This document shows, one piece after another, positions 1 to 9,431 of a stretch of DNA of 64,000 bases. The notes beneath the pieces are model-generated. The model saw nothing but the letters and a program-made list of their open reading frames with translations, made no database searches and had not been told where the DNA came from. The position numbers and the translations under genes were made by a program. How positions within the stretch are numbered: the stretch's first letter is position 1; every line of letters starts with the position of its first letter. Source of the DNA: Halicephalobus mephisto (Eukaryota > Nematoda > Chromadorea > Rhabditida > Panagrolaimidae); NCBI GenBank assembly GCA_009193035.1, contig SWDT01000070.1, forward strand, positions 310,001 through 374,000, written 5' to 3'.

Positions 1-194
1 CAATTAAATCTAAAAAAATCAAAAATCAAAAAATTCAAAAAATTCAAAAAATCAAAAAAATCGAAAATTTAGAAATCAAAAAATTATTTTTGTAAAATTT
101 TCCAAAACTTAAAATTTCCAAAATCCTTAAATTTTAAATCTAAAAAAACCAAAAATTATCACTGAAATTAAAAATTTTTAGAAACTTTTAAAAA

Positions 195-362
195 TTAAAA
201 TTATTAAAACCTTTTTCATTTTTTTTTAAATTAAAATTATTATAACCTTTTTCATTTTTTTAAAAATTAAAATTATTAAAAGCTTTTTCATTTTTTTTAA
301 AATTAAAATTATTATAACCTTTTTCATTTTTTTTAAATTAAAATTATTATAACCTTTTCCGT
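195..362. repeat. AT-rich tandem repeat, about 34 bp unit
   Basis: About five copies of a unit containing TTAAAATTATTATAACC and TTTTTCATTTTTTT. It lies in the last visible intron of the ADAR-like gene. An open frame running through it (Lys/Met/Ile repeats) is an artefact of the repeat. Confidence 0.8.
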
Positions 363-372
363 CTTTTTTTAC

Positions 373-3222
373 AGCAAGTTGTCCAAATCCATGTCCGACA
401 TAGCATTCCGTTATTGGAAAAATTGCATTTGAAAAATCAGTTTCATCATGCGGGACTCTACAGCCGTCTCCAATAGGGGCATCTGACATGAACAAATGAA
501 ATGTGAATTCGTCCTTCACCCGTAGAAGTTTCGTTTCATCGTTGAGTGTAAAAATCGAATTTGTTCCATTTGAAGAAATGTATTCTTCGACTTGATTCAG
601 AAGATAAATCAAAAATCCTCTTCTAGCCAAAACTTCAGCATAACAGTCCTTCAACGCTCCGTCCGAAACGGCAGAATTGAACGTGTTTCCGGTCGCCCAC
701 GAGACTAAAGTCGCTTGATTAGAGTTAGAATTGTGGCAGATGATTCCGGATATATGATGAGATGAGTAAACCATCAGCTGTTCAGAATTATAGGCCTAAA
801 AAATTAACATCATCAAAAAAATTTCAAAAACTAATCTTGGAAGTTTTTTGCAGATTTTAGAAAATTAAATTTTTATGAATTTTAGAAAATTTAATTTTTG
901 CAGATTTTAGACAATTAAATTTTTATAAATATTTAAAAATTTAATTTTTGTAGATTTTAGAAAATTAAATTTTTATGAATTTTAGAAAATTAAATTTTTA
1001 TGAATTTTAGAAAATTAAATTTTTATAAATATTTAAAAACTTAGTTTTTGTAAATTTTAGAAAATTTAATTTTTGTAGATTTTAGGAAATTTTTAAATTT
1101 TAATTTTTTATGAAATATACTTACTTCTTTGACCGCATTGTATACCATTGACTGAGCGAGATCGAACAACGAACAAGGACCAGTTTGGATTTGTTTTCCA
1201 TCGGGATTTCCGTCAACTTCCATTTTCACACCTTTCATTTCGTAACAATTTTCGAAACGAAATCCACCAGAATTGACAGAATTAACAACTTTAGACTTCT
1301 GAATCTTCGCCATCTGCTGATCATCAAGTTGAATCCTTCTGTTTCTGAAGAGATAATCAATGACCAAAACCGCGGCATTGTTGTTCGCATCTTTTTTCCT
1401 CGGGGCCGGAACCGAAGTGAATTCGGCGTTTTCGAACACAGCTTTCGAAACGAATAAAAACGATCCTTCTTCTACAGACGAAACTTGGAATGTTGTTTTT
1501 GGAAGTTTAAATTTCGCACAAATTTCGTTCAACAAAGTCATTGGAGTTTTTTCTGTTGAAAGAAGTTTCAAAGTTTGTTCATCAAGATCATGAAGTCTGT
1601 TTAATTTTCCTTCTTTTGTGAACATTTCATCACCCGATATCGATTCCATTTTTCTCTTTTGTCTTCTGGAAGGATTAAATTTTCCAATTTTAATCAGAAA
1701 ATCCACAATCGAAGCAGCACAATTATTTTTTGCATGAGCTTTGGATTTCGAAATCGCACCAAGAAAAACTTTCTCGTTGAATACTGTAGCTCCGATGTAT
1801 TTTTTCCTAAAATTACAAAATTAAATTTAAAATAAGAATATTATAAAAATTTAAAGAATATTTTCGAGGAAGTTTTTAAAAATTAAAACAAATTTAAATA
1901 GACTTTTCGTAATTTTATAATTTCGCAATATTTTAAAATTATTTTTTTTGAAGGATCTAGAACTTTCCAAATCGATGTTATATAAAGTAGAAAAGTTCTA
2001 TCTTTGACATTCGACAGTTATATATGACAGTTCCAACAGAATCCCGACAAATCACACTTAGTACTAAAGTAACTCTATCTAAAAAGAGTTATTATTTGTT
2101 AATAGTAATAATAATAGTAGTAATAATAGTAATAATTATCGTTATTATTGTTGTGAATAATCCACTCACCCATTGCGTTCAGTTGGAGCCACGAAAACTA
2201 CGATATCCGGACTTTTGATCTTGTTCAAGTTGCAATGTTGATTCAGAATTGAAGATCCTTGGCTGTCCACAGAATCGAACAAAGTTAACGTGTCCGGAGA
2301 GAAGACAGGATCCGGAAGCCCTTCCTTTTCGAATTTCATCCATATATGTTCTCGTAAATTGGTAAAATCCGACGGACAGTTGACGATCGGAGTAGGATTT
2401 GCGTTCTCATAAATCTAAAATTCCATATATGAATTTTCAGTGGAATGTAATAAAACAGTTTTTAATTAAAGTCATATATGCATTTTTAGTAAAATTTGAT
2501 ATATCAATTTTTGACTAAATTCTTATATATGGATTTTTAATAAAATTCGATATATCAATTCCGATCGAAATTCCATATATTTCGATTTTCAGCAAAATTC
2601 GATATATCAACTTTTTAACTAAAATCTTATATATGAATTTCTAATAAAATTCGATATATCAATTCCGATCGAAATTCCATATATGAATCCCCGTTAAAAT
2701 CCCGTAAACTTGCTTGTTTTGTTTCTTGAGATGGCGGAAGTTCTTTTTCCTTTGTTTTGGCGTACTTTTTGTCCAAAATCAGGAGATCTTTGGAGTGATA
2801 AAGGAAATCCAGCAGTTTCAAAGCTGCAGAATTTTTTGCATCTTTTTTGTTCTTCTTTTTTGCTCCGTAATACTGGTTAATTTCGTATTCCATAACACAA
2901 ACATATAACCTAAACAAGACAAAAATAAAAATCAATTTTTTCGGACAACTTACTTTGTTTCAGGAACTTCGTAACAGTAATAATTACAAATCGGGATGTT
3001 TTTGATCTGAGCGAATCTGGTCAAAACAGCAATTGGAGTGGATTTCAACCTCTCGTTGATGAAATCCATCAACTCAGGAGACGGGGTGTCGCTGTCGGGC
3101 AAAGTCCCCATCTTCGACTTCAAATTCACGTCTTGCTGGAGAAACTCATATCGTTGATTGAATTCTTGAGGAGGAAGACGGGTAGTAGGGTTTCCAGGAG
3201 GGTTTCCTTCCGGATTGGTCAT
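373..3222 (-). CDS. adr-1: ADAR-family dsRNA-binding protein, ADR-1-like, deaminase domain lacking zinc ligands (3' end outside window)
   Basis: Exons (minus): 3222-2954, 2909-2714, 2414-2170, 1806-1125, 795-373; phases all close, and the last visible exon ends at a GTAAAA donor, so the C-terminus lies beyond position 1. About 605 residues are visible. They contain three dsRBD-like folds (about 61-126 ending NSAALKLLDFL, 208-274 with SKSKAHAKNNCAAS, 323-390 with KKDANNNAAVLVIDYL) followed by the start of an adenosine deaminase domain. The active-site motif reads DCYAEVLARR, so the first zinc ligand His is Tyr516 while the proton-shuttle Glu518 remains. The PCG motif is PIG (Ile572), so the second ligand Cys is also gone. 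C. elegans ADR-1 is known as an editing-inactive ADAR that binds dsRNA and regulates ADR-2; this fits that role. The start at 3222 follows a strong acceptor (AG at 3250-3249), suggesting trans-splicing. The second intron has a GC donor (CAA|GCAAGT). Confidence 0.88.
820..1100. repeat. AT-rich tandem repeat in ADAR-like intron 4
   Basis: About eight imperfect copies of a 25-33 bp unit with the core GAATTTTAGAAAATTAAA fill the intron between the exons ending at 1125 and starting at 795. Confidence 0.8.
2420..2700. repeat. Intronic tandem repeat with ATATATGAA / CGATATATCAA
   Basis: Five or six copies of a roughly 54-bp unit alternating TCCATATATGAATTT with AAAATTCGATATATCAA. They occupy nearly the whole GC-AG intron of the ADAR-like gene. 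Confidence 0.75.
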
Positions 3223-4960
3223 TTCAAAAATAAACAAAAAACAAATAACTGAAAAAAGAAAGAAAACGCAAAAATGCCGAGCAACACCGGCACTCTGGCG
3301 AAACGTACCTAACGCCAACAACTGTTCTTGTTCAAAAAAATATAATTTTTAAAATTTTTAAATTTTTTAAATTTCTTTAATTTTTTAAATTGTGTAATTT
3401 CAATCTGTTACAAATTGCAATATAATTACTGTCATTAAAACTAATTAAAAAATTAAAATTAGAAAAATTTTTATAAAAATAGTTTTTAAATTTTATAAAA
3501 AAATCACAGACGTCAAATAAGCATTCCAGTTCAGTTCCAGAGGACCAGTTTCGTGCTTTTGCTCATTTTTCTTCGACGAAACAGAACAAGAAAACTGAAA
3601 GTGAATCATCCAATTTTGGAACTTGAGCAAAAAGTCCAAATTTTTCGTGATATATTGTTCATTATTGTTTACCTAAAAAACTAGAACTTGACAATTAGTA
3701 ACCAAACAAATCAAATTTTACTTTTATGATCGAAATTTCTTGAAATTATTTTTTAAAAGAAAATGCAAAAAGTTCTTCTAAAGTTTCTAATTTTTGAAGT
3801 TACTAAGAAATTTAGAAGATGGATATTTAAAAAAAACCGGATATTTGATTAATAATTTTATAAGAAGATTCGTTCGAAATTAACTTGTTTTCCCCGACAA
3901 ATGAGGTTCGATCTTTCGCGTCTTTGATGCTCTTTGATCTGTAGTTTGGTTTTCAAACCACTAAACCAACGTGCCAAAAGGGGAATTCTTTTTTATTTCG
4001 TTTTGAATGATTTTTTAAACAACATCTAATACCATAAAAATTTTTTCAACCTTTTTGAATCTTATTGCAGCTTTTAATACTTTTTACAGATGAAAACATT
4101 GACAATTCTCGAGGAACAATTCATCAATATTGCTGCAAACATACTTTAGTTTGGCATCAGATTCTTCTGAAAACAGAATTCGACTCCGTCTTCCGCATCA
4201 GATTCAGAATCAGCCGTCGACTCTCAATCTTGTCAAGACTAACTTCCACGAAAAAAATACCATACTTTCACCAGGTATACTCAAAAATTTTTGTTTTACA
4301 TTTATTATTCGTGGAATTATTTTGAATTTTTTTGTATTCGTTTTCTGTTCCGTCAAAACCGGCCAGAGGGCAATAAAAAGTGATTTAAGATGACCTTGCA
4401 CATTGTGATCAGCGAACAGTCTCTGAGACAGGTCTTCTGAAGACAACAACTCGAAAAAACAAACCTGCCCCTTCGGTTCCTGTATATAAGACGATTTGAG
4501 TTACTTTTCGATCATTTTTGCCGTGTCAAATTTGATTTTTATTTTTGAATTCAACGTCACGAGGAAGTAAATGCGAGTTGAAGAAAATTCCTGCATATTG
4601 CGACAACTTTGAAGCGAGCTGCGGAGTTTCCTTTTATTTTCTTGCATATTGCGACAACTTGGACGCGAGCTGCGGAGTTTTCTTTTGTATTTTCTTGCAT
4701 ATTACGGTAAAATAGACATAAATTGTGGAATTTTCTTTCGTAAATTTTTGCATATTGCGGCAATTTTGACGCGAGCTGCGGAGTTTTTTTAAATTTTCTT
4801 GCATATTGCAGCAACTTTGGACGCGAGCTGCGAGGAATTTTTTGCCTACTGTAATGACTTAGACGTAAGACAAAGAACATTATTTTTTGGATTTTAGTCG
4901 TACTTCGTTGCCACTTGGACGTGAAATAGGACGACTTTTTTGACGAGTTTTCTTTTCAGG
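3223..4960. other. Intergenic region between two divergent genes
   Basis: This 1.7 kb separates the ADAR-like gene (leftward) from the secreted Cys-rich gene (rightward) and should hold both promoters. It contains the probable leader acceptor at 3249-3266 (minus strand), AT-rich filler at 3330-3500, a moderate-GC stretch at 4060-4450 whose open frames have no recognisable protein features, and a minisatellite at 4585-4835. Confidence 0.6.
4585..4835. repeat. Minisatellite, about 50-54 bp unit (GCATATTGCG ... GCGAGCTGCGGAG)
   Basis: Five units begin near 4593, 4643, 4697, 4750 and 4801. Each pairs GCATATTGCGNCAA with GACGCGAGCTGCGGAG; the third is degenerate. It sits 130 bp upstream of the Cys-rich gene. 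The minus-strand open frame through it is a repeat translation, not a gene. Confidence 0.85.
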
Positions 4961-5832
4961 ATGAAGATCACGTACGTTCTCGTTTTCTTGGCCCTCGTAG
5001 CCCCGTCTGTCGCTCAGATGATTCGGCAATGTCAATGTTCGGAAATCGAGAGTTGTAAAAGTCAGTACATGGGATCCGTGGTGCCTTGTGCGGATCAATG
5101 CCAGAGATTCGCCAGTGCCATCGGGGCTTCTTACACCGCTCTTCGTCAATGCATCCTTTCTAGAGAAACCAAATTCATCAACACGATCAGATGTGTGGAA
5201 AGCCACGAAGCTAATGCCTGTGCCCGAGGCCCTGGGGGCATGGTCCGGAAACGATATCCCGCAACTCTGAAAATCGCCGCTATGACGGAAATAAACAGGA
5301 TGTTGAACACCCTCGGAATCGCCCGGGAAGTCAAAAGTCTGATCTCCACAGGAAAGCAGTTCTTCGGATGCATGAAGAAATGCGTCGGAAGAGCCGGAGG
5401 AACTTGCGGCAAAAAACTCGGATGCGGATTAAACTTGCCATCGGATAACGTTCTCGTCCAACAAGCCAAACAATGCGCAATTCAAAGCGGATTCAACACT
5501 CAGGAACTCCAGCAAATCTGTCACTGTGCCGTCAACGCCGGTGTACGGTATGTTCAATTTTTTCGAAATTTAATTTTTTTAAATTTTAAAAAATTTCAAC
5601 TTTTTCAAAATTTCAATTTTTAAAATTTCAACTTTTTTCGAAATTTAAATTTTAAAAAATTTCAACTTTTTCGAAATTTAATTACCTTAAATTTTAACTT
5701 TTTTCGAAATTTAATTTTCCTTTAAATTTCAACTTTTTTAGAATTTAAATTTTAAAAAATTTTTATTTTTTTTTAAATTTTCATTTTTTCAGCCAATTGG
5801 CCAACGTTTGCAACCGTATCCGCATCGTTTAA
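4961..5832 (+). CDS. Secreted cysteine-rich nematode protein
   Basis: Exons 4961-5547 and 5793-5832, donor CG|GTATGT and acceptor TTTTTTCAG, 208 residues. The start ATG comes one base after TTTTCTTTTCAG, a near-perfect trans-splice acceptor. A signal peptide (MKITYVLVFLALVAPSVAQ) is followed by a mature part with many cysteines in CxC, CxxxC and CHC spacings (QCQCSEIESC, GCMKKCVGRAGGTC, ICHCAV). There is no membrane segment or GPI signal. The pattern recalls nematode secreted families such as the CPG4 type, but I cannot confirm that from memory, so no function is assigned. Its GC content is far above its surroundings, consistent with strong expression and codon bias. AATAAA lies at 5918-5923. 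Confidence 0.85.
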
Positions 5833-5962
5833 TTGATCCATCTCTCAAGTTTGATCCTCCCATCAGAATCTCCAGAAATAATTGTAAATTAGTGATTTAC
5901 TTTAAAATTTGGAGAAAAATAAAATTCGGATTTTTACTTTGAACAAGGTCCCGAACAGAAAA

Positions 5963-5976
5963 GTTTCCATGGAAAC
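5963..5976 (+). promoter_or_regulatory. X-box (RFX/DAF-19 site) upstream of che-13
   Basis: GTTTCCATGGAAAC is a perfect palindromic match to the X-box consensus GTNNCCATRGNAAC bound by DAF-19/RFX factors, which drive ciliary genes. It lies 314 bp upstream of the IFT57 start codon and about 40 bp after the poly(A) signal of the preceding gene. Confidence 0.85.
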
Positions 5977-6289
5977 CGACTCGACATATGTCTCTGAAAA
6001 TTTTCGAAATTTACTTATCTCAGTAAATTTCGATTTAAAAAAATAATGTTTCTAATTTCGTAAATAAATTTAACTTTATTAATTTTTGTATTTTTATGTT
6101 TTTAAATTTTTTTATCGATTTTTGTTTAAAAATTAATTTTTTTTTAAATTTTTCGAAATTTACTTATCTCAGTAAATTTCGATTTTTAAAAGAAATAATA
6201 TCTCCAATTTCGTAAATAAACGTAGCTTTATTAATTTTTGTATTTTTGAAAGTTTTTTATCGATTTTTGTTTAAAAAATACTTTTTAGA

Positions 6290-9200
6290 ATGGATTTAAA
6301 CGATTCTCCAGCACGAGAATTCGATCCATATTCCACAAATGAGGCAATTTTAGAAAGACTTCAGTTTCTAAATTACGAAAAAGAATTTATAAAATTAAAC
6401 GACAGTTTTAAATCGATTTCAAGGTCAGTTTTATTTTTTTTTAATTTTTTCCATTTTTTCCGTTTTTTTTGGAAAATTAACTCTAAAATTTCGAATATTA
6501 TTACTTCATATGATTTATTGTATATAAAAATTTAAAAATTAATTATGTAATTTTACGATAAGAAGAGAAACACGAAATCATGCAAGATGCACGCAAAAAT
6601 ACGGGTCTGTCCGACACTTTTTGGATTCTTTTTCCGAGTGCGCATTGCCATGTCCCATTAGCTCAGTGGTTAGAGCACGGGTCTTATGTGCCTGGGGTCG
6701 TGGGTTCGAACCCCACATGGGATAGCGTCGTATTTTTTTGCAAATTTTAATTTAATTAGAGAGAACAACTTACTAGGATTAAATATTACTACGAAAATCG
6801 GAAATAAACTTAGAAATTAAAATTTTCAGACACTATTTCGTCAAATCAACAAACGCGGGAGAACAGTTTTTCCTTTTCACCAACCTGGCCGTTTGGTTAA
6901 TGAAGAAATGTGGGGAACAAGGTCTCGAATATCCCCAAGAGGTTATTTTTAATTTTTTTTAAATTTTTAGTTTTAAAATTTTTAAAATAAAACTTAATTT
7001 TTGATTTTTTTTAAACTTTAAATTTTTAAATTTTTAAAATAAAACTTAATTTTTAATTTTTTTAAAAATAAAACTTAATTTTTAATTTTTTTTAAAATAA
7101 AACTTTTAATTTTTGAAATATTTTTAGTTTTTTTTGAATTTTTGATTTTTAAATTTAACTTTTTCTTTAAAATTTTACATTTTTTAGTTTTTTTTATTAA
7201 ATTTATTGTTTTTTTTAATTTGAAATGTTTTCAGTTTGATGATCCAAATGCGACTATCAGCAAAATCCTCGCTGTTTTGAAAGCAGAGGAGATATCCGTG
7301 GATTACTCCATCTCGGCCATCAAAAAAGGATCTGGACCTGGCTGTTTACATGTTTTAAACGAACTTTCGAATTTGGCAATCAAGAAAACTGAATTTGGAT
7401 TTTCTCGGTAAATTATTTAAAATTTAAAAAATACTAAAAAACAATTTTTAAAAATCTTAAATTTCAAAAACATTTAAAAAAATAATTTTTTATTTCAAAA
7501 ATATTAAAAAAATTAATTTTTTTTAATTTCAAAGATATCGAAAAAAATTATTTTTTTTAATTTCAACAATATTAAAAAAATTAATTTTTTTTAATTTCAA
7601 AAATATTTTAAAAATTAATTTTTTTTAATTTTAAAAATATCGAAAAAAATAATTTTTTTTTAGTTTTAAAAATATTAGAAAAAATAATTTTTTTTTAATT
7701 TTGAAGATATTTCAAAAATATTTAAAAATAATTTTTTTTTAATTTCGAAAATATTTTAAAAATTTTTTGGAGATATTTTAAAAACTGTTTTTTTTTCAAA
7801 AGTATTTTTTTAATTTTTTTCCAAAAATAGTTAAATAATTGTTTTTTAGTTTTGAAGTTGTTGAGTCTGATCCAAATGACGAAAACAACGAAGACGAAAA
7901 CGATGTCGGAGACCCAGCAGAAATTACCGCTGAACAGGTTTTCTTTTTTTTTAAATATTTTTGAATTTAATCACAAAACTATAAATTTTATGGTTTCTGT
8001 TTTTGAATTAATTAAAAATCAAAGTTCTTCAGTTCGACGAAGACGAGACAGGGTCCGTCGTCGACGAGGACGTCGGAGAGGCCACCCAGTTCGACACTGC
8101 CTTCGACGAGGGAGCTTTATTGACCATTAATCCTAATTCTGTGAGTTCATTTTCAATAGTCAAAACTACAATCACCTCAAACAAGTTCCAAAAAAATTAA
8201 AAAAATAAAAATCGATTTATATAATTTTCAGTAACTCAAAAAAATCAAAAGTCACGTAGGCTACTTTGATTTCTGAAAACTTTAGAAATTTTTTTTCGAT
8301 ACAATTTCGCAAAAATTGATATATGATTTTTACGATGTGATTGATTACGAAATAACTGCGGAAAAGTAGAATTACCACATAGAGTATTTTGATTTCTAAC
8401 AAGTTCTGAAAATTCTCAAAATAACTTTATAAAGAAAATTGATATATGATTTTTATAATATAGTTGATTACGAAATAACTGCGAAAAAATATAATTATCA
8501 CTTAGACTATTCTGATTTCTGAAAACTTCCGAAATTTTTCTCAAAATAACTTTATAAAGAAAATTGATATATGACTTTCACAATATAGTTGATTACGAAA
8601 TAACTGCGGAAAAACCTATGTGATAATTCTACTATTTTGATTTCTAAAAAATTCTCTTCGAGTTTTATAAAAATTGATATATGATTTTTACGTTATTCCA
8701 GGAAAAACCCCTCGATTACCTCATCGCGAATGACGCCCAAGTCCCGCAATTCCGAGCCGAAGTCGAAAGAGCTACTCCACAGCTGAAAATCACAATCCGA
8801 GCAGATGCAAAAGACTGGCGATCTCACATTGATCAAATGAACAAACAACTACAATTAATAAAAACAAATTTTAATCAAGCAAAACCATTCCTTCTCGAAA
8901 CCCAAAAAGAAATCCTCGAATCAATCCAACGAATAGAAGCCCGAGAACGTCACATAAACAACCAATTAAATTCCCTTCTAAACCAATACAGAACAATCCA
9001 AGACAGAATAGCCGAAAAATTCGAACAATATCGTGAAGCTTCTGGTGGAATAACATCAAGAACAGAACAATTACAAAATCTCGGTGAAGAAGTTGAACAA
9101 TTAAAACTTCAAATAGAAGAACAAGGAACCAAAAATAACGATGCAGCACCACTTATCAGAATAAAACAAGCAATTCAAAAACTCGAAAACCAAATAACAG

Positions 9201-9292
9201 CCATGTCTATCCAAACCGCTGTCATAGAACAGACCATTTTTTCCAGAAAAATCAGATCCATGAACATTTCCACTTTTCCAACCGATTTCTAA
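6290..9292 (+). CDS. che-13: Intraflagellar transport protein IFT57/HIPPI (CHE-13)
   Basis: Exons 6290-6423, 6830-6941, 7235-7407, 7850-7937, 8033-8140, 8702-9292; all phases close to 401 residues, the normal IFT57 length. IFT57 is an IFT-B subunit needed to build sensory cilia. The N-terminal half carries family signatures (FFLFTNLAVWLMKKCG, SAIKKGSGPGCLHVLNELS) of the calponin-homology-like domain. An acidic linker follows (SDPNDENNEDENDVGDP, FDEDETGSVVDEDVGE). The C-terminal exon is a long coiled coil (QMNKQLQLIKTNF to QIEEQ), the region that pairs with IFT20 in other species. The ATG lies one base after TTTTTAG, so trans-splicing is likely. Regulation by DAF-19 is inferred from the X-box at 5963. 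Intron 1 hosts a tRNA gene and intron 5 a repeat block shared with other genes. AATAAA overlaps the region just after the stop. Confidence 0.95.
6652..6723 (+). tRNA. tRNA-Ile(UAU) nested in che-13 intron 1
   Basis: The full 72-nt cloverleaf can be drawn: acceptor GTCCCAT/ATGGGAT (first pair G-U), D arm GCTC-AGTGGTTA-GAGC, anticodon stem CGGGT/GCCTG, loop CTTATGT, 5-nt variable loop GGGTC, T arm GTGGG-TTCGAAC-CCCAC. Box A and box B are intact, and a T7 run at about 6733 can terminate Pol III. The anticodon reads TAT. Position 37 is G rather than the usual A, and the T arm and variable loop resemble eukaryotic tRNA-Lys(CUU), so identity is somewhat uncertain. The short variable loop excludes the nematode V-arm (nev) tRNA class. 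Confidence 0.78.
8257..8690. repeat. Intron-resident repeat block, copy A
   Basis: Internal units of about 135 bp contain TGATTACGAAATAACTGCGG, ATTGATATATGA and TACTTTGATTTCTGAAAA. The block fills most of che-13 intron 5 and is nearly identical to 15311-15625 in the malonyl-CoA decarboxylase intron. Confidence 0.9.
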
Positions 9293-9431
9293 AAATAAAA
9301 AATAACCAAAACTAAATTTTTCCAAAAATAAAAAACTCAATTTTATCAATCTCCAGAACAAATGCTTTTGTGGGATAAATATTCAAGCAACTCTGGCAAT
9401 ATTAACAATCAAATAAACAGTTCAAATAACT

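Noticed and set aside
4065..4449. Overlapping open frames on both strands with a possible CAG|GTATAC donor
   Set aside because: No downstream exon in phase and no protein features; left as intergenic.
4557..4880. 107-codon minus-strand open frame
   Set aside because: Repeat translation of the GCATATTGCG minisatellite.
6652..6723. Possibility of a nematode V-arm (nev) tRNA-Ile(UAU)
   Set aside because: The variable loop is only 5 nt, so it is an ordinary class I tRNA.
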